64,000 bases of DNA from WQXF01 sp031552825. Lineage in GTDB: Bacteria > Bacillota > Clostridia > Christensenellales > Aristaeellaceae. The notes beneath the pieces were generated by a model. The model was not told the DNA's origin. It searched no databases and was given only the letters and a program-made list of their open reading frames with translations. Made by a program: the position numbers and the translations under genes. Positions 1 to 11,000 of the stretch are shown here, in pieces (the stretch's first letter is position 1; the number at the start of each line of letters is the position of its first letter). The stretch covers positions 62,001-126,000 of the forward strand of contig JAVBMD010000009.1 in the NCBI GenBank assembly GCA_031552825.1, read 5' to 3'.

Positions 1-225
1 GTTGACCGCCTGCTTGAGCGCGGGCTTGTGCAGCGCCAGCGCGATTCCAGCGACCGCCGCGTCGTCAATGTGCTCATCACCGACGAGGGGGTAGGCACGC
101 TGATCGCCATTCAGGAGACCATCGCCAATCAGGTGCGCCTGCAAGCCGAGCATCTTTCCAGCTCGGAGTTCAAAGAACTCGCCGAATCGTTGGAGAGCAT
201 CACGCGCATCCTCTCCTCTCTGTAA
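1..225 (+). CDS. MarR-family transcriptional regulator, C-terminal part
   Basis: The window opens inside a gene read in frame 1, starting VDRLLERGLVQRQRD and followed by SSDRRVVNVLITDEG. This is the end of the recognition helix plus the beta-wing of a MarR winged helix (known family pattern: RGLV-R--D--DRR---V-LT--G). The rest, to the TAA at 223-225, is the C-terminal dimerisation helix. About half of a usual 140-150 residue MarR protein is missing to the left. MarR proteins are cytosolic DNA-binding dimers that often control neighbouring genes; the ligand and targets cannot be told from this piece. A strong terminator follows at once, so it is probably not co-transcribed with the giant gene downstream. 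Confidence 0.85.
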   Translation, partial: VDRLLERGLVQRQRDSSDRRVVNVLITDEGVGTLIAIQETIANQVRLQAEHLSSSEFKELAESLESITRILSSL

Positions 226-245
226 GCCCCACGAGCTCAAAACCG

Positions 246-280
246 CGGCGTAGCGTAATGCTACGCCGTTCTTTCTTTTT
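246..280 (+). terminator. Rho-independent terminator of the MarR gene
   Basis: A perfect 9-bp stem, CGGCGTAGC (246-254) and GCTACGCCG (260-268), with loop GTAAT, is followed by a T-rich run to 280. It lies 20 bases after the MarR stop codon. Confidence 0.9.
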
Positions 281-753
281 GGCAGGTCCTATGCGGCAGG
301 CGATCAATCCGCGATCCTCGTGATTGCTGATGAGCATGCACCTCTCCGTCAATCCTCGAACATAGAACTCGAACTGGAATGTTTTTCATCCCACGCCAGT
401 CGATTTTTGTTTTGCCGTCCTGCGAAGGGCTGCAGTTACAAACATCGGCTTTTTTGCGTGTCCACGCACGCCTGCATCGTCATTTTCATTTCCACGGAAA
501 TATGCATTTCGTTACAATATGAAATGATTTCGAATTTTGTTGTTTATATTATAGTAACTTATTAGTAATTATTTTAATATAATCGTGTTTTTGTGTTCTC
601 TATCTGTTTCATCCAAACGTTTGGGAATTTTCCGCTGAAAAACGAGAGAAAATGAAGTAAATTTAATTTCTGTTTAAATATATTTTTTTCTTTATTTTAA
701 AGGACATTCCGCATATTTTCCTGCTATTAATTCAGGCTTTAGGTTTGATCCTA
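281..753. other. AT-rich noncoding stretch
   Basis: About 470 bases between the MarR terminator and the promoter of the giant secreted protein. From about 480 the sequence becomes strongly AT-rich, unlike the GC-rich surroundings. An open frame of 81 codons at 320-565 has no ribosome binding site and no recognisable protein character, so I do not call a gene. I see no RNA gene. The high AT content could mark a regulatory upstream region or a junction of transferred DNA. Confidence 0.5.
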
Positions 754-782
754 TAGACAAAGATTCTGTTCCATACTATAAT
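754..782 (+). promoter_or_regulatory. Sigma-70-type promoter of the giant surface protein gene
   Basis: TAGACA at 754-759 and TATAAT at 777-782, separated by exactly 17 bases. Transcription would begin near 789 and leave an untranslated leader of about 150 bases before the ATG at 940. Confidence 0.75.
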
Positions 783-939
783 CCCCCCCGAATGGATGAT
801 CGAAACCCACGCATTCTAATCGAAAAACACAAATAGACCTTAAGTCCGTTTTCATAATGCCTTGATTGTTCTGGATTTTCTGTCGCCAATCGCGGCAATT
901 TATATATTTTTACATAAGAAATTCTCGGGAGGAATACAC

Positions 940-3900
940 ATGAAGAAATTCAAGAGCCTACTCGCGTGGATTACGCTAATCGTGTTCGCATTTGGCAGCA
1001 TCGGCAACGTTGCGTTGGCCTCCGATCCGCCCGCGCCTGTGCAGGAGCAACAGGGCGAAGCGACGCCCAGCGCATCCCCGGCCGCCGAGCCCGCCGCCGA
1101 GCCGAGCGTCGAGCCCGGCACCGATGCAGGCACATCCGGCACCGGCGCAGATGCCGCTGCGGGCGATGCGACCGATGCGCCGAACGATCTCGACGGCATC
1201 ATCCCGCCGGGCGCCGAGGTTGTCGTCACCTTCGAGCTGCGCCTCGCCGAGGACATCGAGGCACGCGTGTATACCCCCGATACCCCGCAGCAGGCGCCTG
1301 TACGCCTCTACGCGCTTATCAACGGCGTGGACGCCGAGGGCGCGGAACTGCACATCGAGCACCCGCTCGCCGAGGTATACGACACCCGCTTCGATTGGAG
1401 CGGCTGCACGGAAACCAACGCCGGTACCTATACCGCCGCAGTCGGCGGCATGGTTGGCGAGTGGCCGGTCGTCGCGGAGCCGCTCGCGTGGACTATCGCT
1501 CCCTATGAAATTGACACAAGCGAAGCGATGGAGGCGGTCGGCTGCGTTTCGCTGCGCGAGAACCGCTTCACCTTCGGCGATTCCCCCAACCTGATCCAGT
1601 TGGACAGCATCAGCACCAACCGCATGCTGCGCCTTGGCGCGCATACGCTCTCCGAAGGCGCGCTGGCCGAGGACGGCACCCTTGCCGTCGGCGATCATTT
1701 CGTGTACTTCACGATCGAGATCGCCGACAGCAATTGCGTATGGGGCAGCTCCGTTTCCTCCAGCGAATATACCGGGTCGCTGGACTTTACCGTGGTGCCC
1801 AAGGAGATTCTCGTTACCCCGCCGGTGATTACCGACGAGCTGCACTACGGCATGGAGTACAGCGAGTTGAATCTGGTCGGCGGCAATCCCCCGCCGGACG
1901 GGCATTTTGAGATCGTCGAGGAAGGTGCCTACGAGGGCGGCGGCATGCAAGATGTCGATGTTCAGCTTATGGACGAAAATGACCAACCCTACGAATCCGG
2001 TAATTTCTCATTCGACGCGCCTCCAATGATGTTGTTCTCGGTGATCGCGCCTACCGGCCCTGCCAGGATCGTCAACATCAACTGGGGACCCATCCTCGGC
2101 AAGAATGGAAAAACCGACATCGTCTATCAAGCCAGTGAAAACCACTTCGCGGATGAAAGCCAATATCCCATCGTCACCGTGCCTAGCGGCGCCCCCGCGG
2201 ACTTGATCTATGTCGAGTACACCGGCCCCTGGACTTCGCCCGCTAAAACAGCGCACGACGCCGGCACCTACACCATTACGGTGAAAATCAAGAACGAACA
2301 TCGGGACAATTTCGAGTTTGACAACAATGCGATTCAATCCATCAGTTTCACAATCCAGAAACAGAAAATTACTGTACTGCCCCATACCCAGCTCACCAAA
2401 CATTACGGCGCTCTCTCGAATGCTGAGTTTAACACGCTGGCGTACTTCGACGTAACGCCGACCAACATCCTTACCGGGACATGGACGAATGCCGATCGAA
2501 CCGAGGCCATCGATGCCCTTCTCTTCGGCAACGTTTCGGCTGCCTTCCCCGCGTCTCCGGGGAGCGAGCGAGTGGATGGGGAATACTCCACCGTTCTCAC
2601 CGGCTTCGGCATCAACACCGATTATCTGAAGAACTATATCTTTGAGTATCCTTCTCCCCTGCCGAAGGTAAAAATCCTTAGCAATGGCGTTTGTCCTAAC
2701 GAATTGGAAATCGAAAGCAAGGTAGGCGGTTTCTTTGATAAGACCGTCTCCTCCTTCAAGGTGCCTTCGGGTTACTCGGTCTCCTTTACCAGCCCTGACC
2801 CGGGTTTTCACGGCACTTGGCATACCACCGTACCTGCGTCCTTCGTGAGCACCTTCACCGACGGCGCCAAAGATCTCACGTATTACCTGCGCCACGAAGC
2901 CAGCGGCCTGATCTACGAGGCGCAGCACATCGAATTTGACGTAGACTCAACCCACCCCTCCACCTCCGCGATCAGCATTCAGCACAGCACTTCCGCCGTT
3001 ACCAACGATCCTATTACCGTGGTAATAAGCGGCGTCGGCGGCCAAGTAGGCAAGCAGGATTCCTGCTTAATCCTCACCGAGGCGGACAGCGTCGGTGAGA
3101 CCGTCGTGCTGCCCGTACAAAGCGATGGCACATGGACGATCACGCGTACCTTTGCGAAAAACCCCGGCGTGATTACCGTCAAGGCATGGGACGAGGCCAC
3201 GCAATCCGCGCCGCATAACAAGGTTTCCAGCGCCGCCATCCGCAACATCGACACCACCGCGCCTGTGTTTGGTACGCCCAACGCGTTCAATCCCGCGATC
3301 AGCACCACCGGGCCGGTTCAAGTCACCATGCCGGTATGGGATCTGGGCAATGCCGCAGGCGGCGGCGACGCGGGAACTGGTTCCGGCTTTGCCGCCATCG
3401 CGTCCGTCAAGCTCTATGGCGGCAATCTGCCCGCCAACGGCAAGGCTATGGTCTACAGTGCCGGTACCAAGACCGCCGTGCTGAGCGATATCAACGCCAA
3501 CGGCACGTACTACGCCATCGCTACCGACACCGCCGGTAACGAAACCACCAGCGCCTCCTTTGTCATCAACTGGATCACCTATCAGGGTCCGTACGTAGAT
3601 CAGGCGAAAACCGTGCTCTCAAAATCTACCGCTACACGCGGCTCCATCCGCGTCACGTTGAAGCTGTACGATGATAACACCATCGCAGCGGCAGCGCGAG
3701 AACTGACCGGTTTGACCATCCTCGCGCCCGACGGCGTTACCCCCATTACGCCCATCAGCGTTACCCCGAGTCTGAACACCGTCGGTGCGCAAGAAACCAC
3801 CGTGGTCTTCGAGGCCTCCGCCAGCGGCACATATTCCGTACTGGTGCGAAACCGCGCGAACCAGTCCAATATCCTCACCAACCAACCGCTGGTGATCTCC

Positions 3901-6900
3901 AACATCGACACCTCCGCCTCGGAGATCGTCAGCTTTGTCGCCGCCGCTTCTACCATCAAGCCCAATAAGAACGCGTCGCAACTGGACTACACCCTGCGCG
4001 ACAGCGGCAGCACCGGCACCAGCGATAGCTTCTGGGGCCTGCAGCGCGCAGAGCTCTTCTATAAGAAGAATGCCACGGCGGGCGAGGAATCGCGCGGCAC
4101 CGTCTACCCCGCCGCCAGCAAAAAGAATAGCTATTCCGACAGCCTTAGCGCCGCCCTCAACGGTCTATACATTCTCCGCGTATGGGATCAGGCGGAGAAA
4201 AATGACGGGCTCGACGCCGACGAAGCCGGAAAAAACCGCGAGTACACCTTGCCCGTCGATTGGATCGACGTGGTGAAGCCCACTATTGAGGAAAAGATCC
4301 CGCACCTTACCGACCCGACCAAGGATCCTGTCTCCGTTACGCTTTCGCTCAAGGATACCGGCGCCGATAGCGCAGGCAATCCCACCGGCACGGGACACGT
4401 GCGCATCGCCAGTTTTACGATACACAAACCGGACAACGCTGGGTTGCTCACCGACTACACCGCGCAAAACGAGAACACCGCTAACGTAACCGTCGCCTTC
4501 CAAGCCACGGTCAATGGCGAGTACAAGATCCGCGCTGTGGACGCTGCCGGGAACGAAGAAACCTTCAGCGTGTTCATCAACAATATCAGCACCACCCGCC
4601 CCAGCATCATCGACTATACGCTGACGAAGGATCACGCGACGCGCCAGCCTGTCAAAGTTTCCATCAGGTTCCAAGACTCAGCGCTGGGCAGCTTTGGCTA
4701 TGACACCACCAATCTGCTGGGCATCAACAAGATCGATGTAGTGGACGCCCGCACGAACGCATCAATCCCCGGTTATCCGCAAACGCTCAATCATAGCGGC
4801 AACACGATCTTCACGCACGACTTTACTGTGCAGGAGAGCGGTCTCTACCTTGTCAAGATTACCAATCTCGCCGGTAACCTGAACATCGAGGAGAATTGGA
4901 AGGTACAGGTTACCAACATCGACCACGTAGCGCCGGTTTTGACCATCGACACCGCGCGCCCCGCCAACCCGCCCATTGGCGCGCTGAAAACCGACGCCAT
5001 GATCTATTTCACCGCCACCGACGCGGGCGGCTGTGCCGACAATGCCGGCATCAAAACCGCGCGCAACTTCTACGGCGTGAAGAAGGTGCGCGTCATCTCC
5101 GACGATGCCCGCTTCAATCCGGTTGAATTCATCGTGGCCGAGAACGGTCACAACACTTCTTACACCAACTACTTCTTTGCCCCGTGCAACGCCACCTACA
5201 CCGTACAGGTATGGGATCTGGCCGCCGCAAGCGATAACGCCTCCCCGGTGGAGCAGGTCATTGTGGTCGATTGGCTCGACCGCTTCGCCCCCACGCTCAC
5301 GACCGCGCTCACTCCGCCCCGCCCCAGCGATAGCGGAAAACCGGTGCAGAGCCCGATCATGCTAGAAGTCAACGTGAGCGACATCGGCAGGGATCGCGCC
5401 GATAGCGGCAACCCCACGCACAAAGACTTCGTGGCCGTGGCAGGCATCATCGTCACATCGCCTTCGGGCAGGATTCTATCGCCGATCACCGGCTCGGTAA
5501 TCCCCACCGCCGCCACTGGCACCCCCCCTGAGGCCAAGCTCAAGGCCCAGTACAACCTGACCGAGAATGGTGAATACACCGTCATCGCGTGGGATAAGGC
5601 TGGCAATTACAGCGATCCGGTCAAGGTATTCGTCGATTGGATCGACGACGCCGCGCCGACCGTCGTCAGCGAAACCCACTCCGACGAGGTCACTCGCCAG
5701 CCCGTTCCGGTCACCGTTTCTATCGAAGACACGGGTACGCCCAACTACACGCGGCTGTGCTTTATCGGCATCGATCGCGTAAAGGTCACGCTGGAGGACG
5801 GCGTTACCGAAATTCCTGCAACGCTCGTAAAAAAGGCTGACGCAACCGCCTCCAGCCCGGCCAAGTGGGAAGCCACCTTTGCGGCCCCCGACAGCGGCAA
5901 GTACCTTGTCACCGCTTGGGACTTCGCCGGAAACCAGTCCGCCGCATACACCGTTTCCGTCGACAACATCGACAAGCGCCCCTTTACCGCCGGTGACCTG
6001 AGCGTGAGCTATGACACCGACGAAGTCGCCACCAACAAGAACGTCATCATCACCGTCACCGCGAAGGCGGAGAACGCCGCTTTCTTCTTCGACAGCCTGC
6101 ACGGCAAGCACGGCGGCTTCGGGAGAATCTTGGTCTTATGCGATCAGACCAACGAAAAGGTTAGCGACGTCACCTTCGGCAAGAACGCGGGCTATTACAC
6201 TTCCAGCTTCAGCGCGCCGCTCAACGGCCTCACGTACACCATCACGGTATGGGATCGTGCCGGTCTGAACGACGGCGAACCCGGCTTCGCGCTGCACACC
6301 AAAAAGATCGACTGGATCGACCGCGTGAAGCCCTCCGTCCGCGCCTCCGATTGGGAAACTAGGCCGACGCGCGACGGGCTGACGGTTTGGCTCTTCGCGG
6401 GCGATTTCGGCGGCGACTACGCCGAGGTTGACAAGGGAACCGCCACCGATCCGAAGTACGTCGGCGTGGCCGATCTGTACATCACCGGCGGCAATTTCGG
6501 CAACACCCCGCACCGCATCAACTACAATCAAGCGAAAACCGTGAATGACTACGATCTGGCGACCGTGATCGTTGGCGCAAACGGCACCTACACCCTCACC
6601 GCCGTCGACAAGGCGGGCAACGTGAGCACCTACAACTTCACCGTCAACAACATCGACTTCGACGACCCGCACGTCCGCGCCAAGGGCTACTATGACGTGG
6701 CCGGAACCAGCCCCTTCATGAAGGTCGAGGCTTGGGACGATATCCAGCTGGAATGGGTGCGCATCTACAAGTACAACGGCGAAGGCAAGTCGCCCACCTA
6801 CGTCCACGGCGACGACCTCACCGGCAAGAACACCCGCACCTTTACCTACAACTATCACCCCAAGTCCCCCGGCACCTACTTCGCCGTGGCCAAGGATATC

Positions 6901-7911
6901 ACCGGCCGTCTCTCGGCGCGCAGCGCACTTGTCACCTTCGGCGGCATCGACGACAGCGACTTTGACGACATCAACGACAAGATCGCCGCCCTGCTGGGCT
7001 ATCCGCCCACCAATCCGCTGGGCATCCCGGTCTCGGTGCTGCTGTTCAACGGCTACAACCTGCAGCTGGAAGGCAACGGCGCGCAGCCCAGCGTGTTCTT
7101 CGATCCCGCCATGGGCAAACAGCTGTGGGAATCGCTGGCCGCCAATGGACTGGTGAACATCCTCAAATACGGCCAGAAGGAATTCGATTCGCTGGAGGCC
7201 GCGAAGGCGCTGAACGAAAAGACCTTCGTGCTGCAGCTGGACTACAAAAACCGCAAGGGCATCGGCGTCATCGGCGAATATCTGGTGTTCTTCGAGCCCA
7301 AGGGCGATAGCTATTCCTTCACCGACGCGGTATCGCTCAAGGATACGATGCCGCTGGCCGAAGGGCAGACCTACATTGGCTTGGCCAGCTCCGATGGCCG
7401 AATCGTGCTGCTGGCGCTGTGGGACGGCGAAAAGGCCGTGCGCGACCTGATGGTGTTCGATGTGCAGAACCGCATGTTCGTCTCGGCGCTTGGTTCGGCG
7501 GGCAGCACGCGCTTCGATATGGACGCTATCGCCTCGCAAATCGCCTATGCCAAGGACGACGTGCTCACGCTGCTCAACTTGACCACCGCCGAAGCCGTGG
7601 TCGATGGCAACACGCAGGTCAACGCGCTCTCGCTCACCGAAACCGGCACGCTGCTGCTCAGCGTCGCCGATGGCTGGCGCACCTCGCTGGTGGGCGGCCT
7701 GACCCAGGATGAGCTCAACGACAACGACTACTACTTCCCCACCCAACGCGGCGACTTCCCGCAGACCATCGTCGTCGACAGCGAGGAGGGCGAAAAGACC
7801 GCCACCTTCGATGGTCGCCTGTTCATCGATCCGGCGCGCAGGAGCATCTACACCGCGCTGCCGATGGAGATGGACAAGACCATACTCAACGCCGACGGCA
7901 CCCTGAAGTAA
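940..7911 (+). CDS. Giant secreted multi-Ig-like repeat protein (2,323 aa)
   Basis: The start is the ATG at 940, preceded by GGGAGG at 927-932. An in-frame ATG at 862 is rejected because it lacks a ribosome site and would bury the signal peptide. Residues 1-27 form a Sec signal peptide ending in VALA. An Ala/Pro/Glu-rich linker follows (about 28-90), then Ig-like or MBG-type beta domains (about 95-580). From about 765 to 1,905 there are roughly ten tandem Ig-like domains of 100-130 residues, each closing with a D-x-AGN motif and a hinge such as WIDRVKP or NIDTTAP. The last 320 residues form a unique beta-rich domain. No LPXTG, SLH or C-terminal membrane segment is visible, so surface attachment is unexplained. 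Its role is unknown; an adhesin or extracellular scaffold is inference. Confidence 0.85.
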   Translation: MKKFKSLLAWITLIVFAFGSIGNVALASDPPAPVQEQQGEATPSASPAAEPAAEPSVEPGTDAGTSGTGADAAAGDATDAPNDLDGIIPPGAEVVVTFELRLAEDIEARVYTPDTPQQAPVRLYALINGVDAEGAELHIEHPLAEVYDTRFDWSGCTETNAGTYTAAVGGMVGEWPVVAEPLAWTIAPYEIDTSEAMEAVGCVSLRENRFTFGDSPNLIQLDSISTNRMLRLGAHTLSEGALAEDGTLAVGDHFVYFTIEIADSNCVWGSSVSSSEYTGSLDFTVVPKEILVTPPVITDELHYGMEYSELNLVGGNPPPDGHFEIVEEGAYEGGGMQDVDVQLMDENDQPYESGNFSFDAPPMMLFSVIAPTGPARIVNINWGPILGKNGKTDIVYQASENHFADESQYPIVTVPSGAPADLIYVEYTGPWTSPAKTAHDAGTYTITVKIKNEHRDNFEFDNNAIQSISFTIQKQKITVLPHTQLTKHYGALSNAEFNTLAYFDVTPTNILTGTWTNADRTEAIDALLFGNVSAAFPASPGSERVDGEYSTVLTGFGINTDYLKNYIFEYPSPLPKVKILSNGVCPNELEIESKVGGFFDKTVSSFKVPSGYSVSFTSPDPGFHGTWHTTVPASFVSTFTDGAKDLTYYLRHEASGLIYEAQHIEFDVDSTHPSTSAISIQHSTSAVTNDPITVVISGVGGQVGKQDSCLILTEADSVGETVVLPVQSDGTWTITRTFAKNPGVITVKAWDEATQSAPHNKVSSAAIRNIDTTAPVFGTPNAFNPAISTTGPVQVTMPVWDLGNAAGGGDAGTGSGFAAIASVKLYGGNLPANGKAMVYSAGTKTAVLSDINANGTYYAIATDTAGNETTSASFVINWITYQGPYVDQAKTVLSKSTATRGSIRVTLKLYDDNTIAAAARELTGLTILAPDGVTPITPISVTPSLNTVGAQETTVVFEASASGTYSVLVRNRANQSNILTNQPLVISNIDTSASEIVSFVAAASTIKPNKNASQLDYTLRDSGSTGTSDSFWGLQRAELFYKKNATAGEESRGTVYPAASKKNSYSDSLSAALNGLYILRVWDQAEKNDGLDADEAGKNREYTLPVDWIDVVKPTIEEKIPHLTDPTKDPVSVTLSLKDTGADSAGNPTGTGHVRIASFTIHKPDNAGLLTDYTAQNENTANVTVAFQATVNGEYKIRAVDAAGNEETFSVFINNISTTRPSIIDYTLTKDHATRQPVKVSIRFQDSALGSFGYDTTNLLGINKIDVVDARTNASIPGYPQTLNHSGNTIFTHDFTVQESGLYLVKITNLAGNLNIEENWKVQVTNIDHVAPVLTIDTARPANPPIGALKTDAMIYFTATDAGGCADNAGIKTARNFYGVKKVRVISDDARFNPVEFIVAENGHNTSYTNYFFAPCNATYTVQVWDLAAASDNASPVEQVIVVDWLDRFAPTLTTALTPPRPSDSGKPVQSPIMLEVNVSDIGRDRADSGNPTHKDFVAVAGIIVTSPSGRILSPITGSVIPTAATGTPPEAKLKAQYNLTENGEYTVIAWDKAGNYSDPVKVFVDWIDDAAPTVVSETHSDEVTRQPVPVTVSIEDTGTPNYTRLCFIGIDRVKVTLEDGVTEIPATLVKKADATASSPAKWEATFAAPDSGKYLVTAWDFAGNQSAAYTVSVDNIDKRPFTAGDLSVSYDTDEVATNKNVIITVTAKAENAAFFFDSLHGKHGGFGRILVLCDQTNEKVSDVTFGKNAGYYTSSFSAPLNGLTYTITVWDRAGLNDGEPGFALHTKKIDWIDRVKPSVRASDWETRPTRDGLTVWLFAGDFGGDYAEVDKGTATDPKYVGVADLYITGGNFGNTPHRINYNQAKTVNDYDLATVIVGANGTYTLTAVDKAGNVSTYNFTVNNIDFDDPHVRAKGYYDVAGTSPFMKVEAWDDIQLEWVRIYKYNGEGKSPTYVHGDDLTGKNTRTFTYNYHPKSPGTYFAVAKDITGRLSARSALVTFGGIDDSDFDDINDKIAALLGYPPTNPLGIPVSVLLFNGYNLQLEGNGAQPSVFFDPAMGKQLWESLAANGLVNILKYGQKEFDSLEAAKALNEKTFVLQLDYKNRKGIGVIGEYLVFFEPKGDSYSFTDAVSLKDTMPLAEGQTYIGLASSDGRIVLLALWDGEKAVRDLMVFDVQNRMFVSALGSAGSTRFDMDAIASQIAYAKDDVLTLLNLTTAEAVVDGNTQVNALSLTETGTLLLSVADGWRTSLVGGLTQDELNDNDYYFPTQRGDFPQTIVVDSEEGEKTATFDGRLFIDPARRSIYTALPMEMDKTILNADGTLK

Positions 7912-7920
7912 GCGATTCTC

Positions 7921-8010
7921 AATCTCCCCCAGCCGCTCGCGCGGTCCTCCTTCCCCATGACTCCCTTGCTCAAGGGAGGGAGGGCCGCGTGCGCGGCGGA
8001 GGGATTCCGT
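7921..8010. repeat. Long imperfect palindrome, REP-like intergenic repeat
   Basis: An inner perfect hairpin CTCCCTTG (7961-7968) / CAAGGGAG (7971-7978) sits inside larger arms, 7932-7950 and 7979-7997, which pair at 16 of 19 positions. Such palindromes are often dispersed in intergenic DNA of Clostridia; here only one copy is in the window. It lies between the two giant secreted protein genes and could also terminate or stabilise the upstream transcript. Confidence 0.55.
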
Positions 8011-8015
8011 ATCCT

Positions 8016-8041
8016 CTTTCATCCACCGCTTTCATCCACCG
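8016..8041 (+). repeat. Tandem 13-bp duplication before the ribosome site
   Basis: CTTTCATCCACCG occurs twice back to back (8016-8028 and 8029-8041), directly before the AAAGGAGG ribosome site of the next gene. It is probably slippage; a regulatory role is possible but unsupported. Confidence 0.6.
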
Positions 8042-8056
8042 CAAAGGAGGCGCGCC

Positions 8057-11000
8057 ATGTTCAGCCAACACACCTGCCACCGCTTGCTCGCCAAGCTCGT
8101 AGCGCTTGCGCTCTGCTTCATCGGCGCGCTGAGTTTCGCAACCTGCGCGCATGCGCAGGGCAAAGGCTCCGTCAGCAGCGACGGTGTGCCGACGCAGAAG
8201 GAGTTTTACCGCGGCTGGCTGGTCAAAGAAACTTGGGTTGACGCGCAGGGCAACCGCATCCTGAACGACGAGGGCTATTGCTACTACGAGCACGAGCTCA
8301 ACGGGCGCTTCAAGCCGATCCGCACCGCCTACTACGATACCGAGGATCGCCTCGTGATGCTCGACAAGGGCTACGCCTACCTCACCAACGTATACAACGG
8401 CCGCGGTAACCTGCTCGAAACTAGCTATTGGGACACCCTCGGCCATCGCGTGATGATCCCGGCGGGCTACGCCACCATCCGCAACACCTACGAAAACCGC
8501 AAGCTGGCGCGCATCGAATATTTTGACGCACAGGAGCAGCCCAACGTACCCACCGGCCTCTTCGCCAGCAAAAAAATGACCTACGATAAAAAGCGCCGCC
8601 TCGTGAAGGAAGAATTCTTCGGCGTCGACGGCCAGTATATGCTGAACAAGGACGGGTTTGCCTTCGTGACCTACGAGCGCGGCCCGCGCAACGCGCTCTA
8701 CAGCGAGCGCTTCTTCGACCTGCTGGGCAAGCCCGTGGTATCCAAGAAAGGCTACGCCGCCAAGGTCAGTGAGTATGCCGGTTTCGGCCGCGTCGTCGCC
8801 ACCGATTATCTGGACGAGCGCGGCAACCTCCTCGCGCAGAAGGACGGTTACGCCCGCGTGGAGTACAAGTACCAAAGCCTGCAGGCGGGGCGCGTCGCCG
8901 CCGAAATCTATTACGACGCGCAGGGCCTTCCGATCAACCTCGACGGCACCTACGCCTCCATCCGCTATACCTACAGCGAGGCGGGCAACGTGCGCTCTAA
9001 GCTTTATTTGGATGCCGAAAAGAAGCCCGCCATCGGGCCGGAAGGCGCGGCTTATATCGAGTATCTTTACAACGATAGCAGCGTCACCCAAGAAAAATAT
9101 CTGGACGCCGAGCGCGAACTGGTGCTCAACAAATCCGGCTATGCCATCGCCCAGTACGCCTTTGAAAAAGACGGAATTACGCCCAAGCGGGTCGCCTACT
9201 TGGGTATCGATAAACAGCCCATCCTCCCCGCCGACAAGGAATACGCCAGCGTCGAATACACCAACAAGCCGCGCGAAGGCCTCGTGCGCGAGGCGTATTT
9301 TGACGCCGCGCACAACCCGGTGCTGCTCAAGGCCGGTTACGCCAGCGTGCTCCGCCAGCAGGACAAGCAGGGCAACGTGCTCTCCGAAGCCTTTTTCGGC
9401 GCCGACGGCCTGCCCATCCTCGCCTCCTCGGTGGGCTATGCCTCGGTGCGCCGAGAGTACAACGATCAGAACCGCGTCACGCGCGAAACCTTCTTCGATA
9501 CCGAGGATATGCCGATGCGCACCGCCGAGGGCTATGCCACGGTGGATCGCGCCTACGATACGCGCGGAAATATCACCAGCGAACGCTACTTCGACCACTT
9601 GGGGCGCAGGATGCTCTGCGCCGCAGGCTACGCCGAGGTGCAGCGCGCTTACAGCGGCACCGGCCGACTGGAGGAGGAACGCTATTTTGGCATCGACGGG
9701 CAGCCTGTGGTCTCCGGCGCAGGCTACGCGGCGCATCTGCGCGTTTACGACGGTCTGGGCAACACGCTGCGCGAGGACTATTTGGACGCCGCTGGCGCGC
9801 CTGTGGTGGTCGACAAGGGGTATGCCAGCGTCACCCGCGAATACAGCAAGGCGCGGAAGCTGACCGACGAGCAATACTTTGGCGCCGACGGGCAGCCCAT
9901 CGCCGTCAGCGCGGGGTATGCGCGCATCAAGCGCGATTATGACGCCGACGGCAACGTAACCACCGAATCCTACTTCGGCGCCGACGGCAAGCCGGTGGCG
10001 CGCAGCCAGACCGGCTACGCTTCGGTGCGCAAAAAGTACAATAAAAACCGCAAATTGCTCTGGGAGTTCTACTACGGCGTCGACGGCAAGCCGACGCTCT
10101 CCTCCTCCGGCACCGCCGGGCAGGCCAAGCGGTATGACGACGCCGGAAACGTGACCGAGCAATCATGGCTGGGCGTGGACGGCCTGCCGATGACGAACAA
10201 AAAGCTGGGATACGCCACGCTGGCGCAGACCTATGACGCCGAGGGGCGCGTGATCCGGGAACTGCATCTGGATGCCGACCGCAAGCCGGTGCTCGTCCCC
10301 GCCGGATACGCCTCCCTGCGCCGCCAATACGACGCGGCGGGCAACCTGCTTTGTGAGGCCTATTTCGACGCGGAGGATCAACCGGTGATCGCCAAGGCGG
10401 GGTACGCCTCGGTGGAGCACACCTACAACGCTGCCAATCAGGCCGTTTCGGAGGCCTATTTCGACGCGGCGCACGCTCCCCTCGCCGCGCCCGAAGGCTA
10501 CGCCCTGCTGCGCCGCGAATATGACGCCAAGGGCAACATCGCCGTCGAACGCTATCTGGACGCAAGCGGCGTGCCGGTGCGCGCGCAGGCGGGCTACGCG
10601 ATGATAGAACGGCGCTACGACGCCGAAGGGCATGTGACCCGCGAACTATACCGCGACGAGCACAAGCAACCGCTGCTGCTGGCCGCCGGATACGCGGGCG
10701 TCCTGCGGGAATACGATGCCGCCGGAAACCAGGTCTACGAAGCCTATTTAGACGCCGACCTGCGTCCCGTGCTTGCGCAAAGCGGCTATGCCTCGGTGCG
10801 CCGCCAGTTTGACGGCCAGCGCAGCCTGCTCGCGGAAACCTATTACGACACCACCGGCACACCGCTGGCGCTTGCCGGTGGCTATGCCACCGTGGAACGC
10901 GCGTATGACGAGCAAGGCAGCATCGTGCGCGAAGCCTACCGCGACGCGAAGGGCGAGCTGGTGTCCGGTGATCGTGGCTTTGCCGTCCTCACTTACGCTT

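Noticed and set aside
320..565. An 81-codon open frame after the MarR terminator
   Set aside because: No ribosome binding site, mixed composition and no protein-like pattern; it lies in an AT-rich noncoding stretch.
862..939. An earlier ATG for the giant secreted protein
   Set aside because: No ribosome site, and it would place 26 residues before an ideal signal peptide that has GGGAGG at 927-932.
6136..10162. Very long minus-strand frames opposite the two giant repeat genes
   Set aside because: GC-rich codon bias keeps the opposite frame open; the translations are rich in Arg, Gly, His and Val with no family features or ribosome sites.
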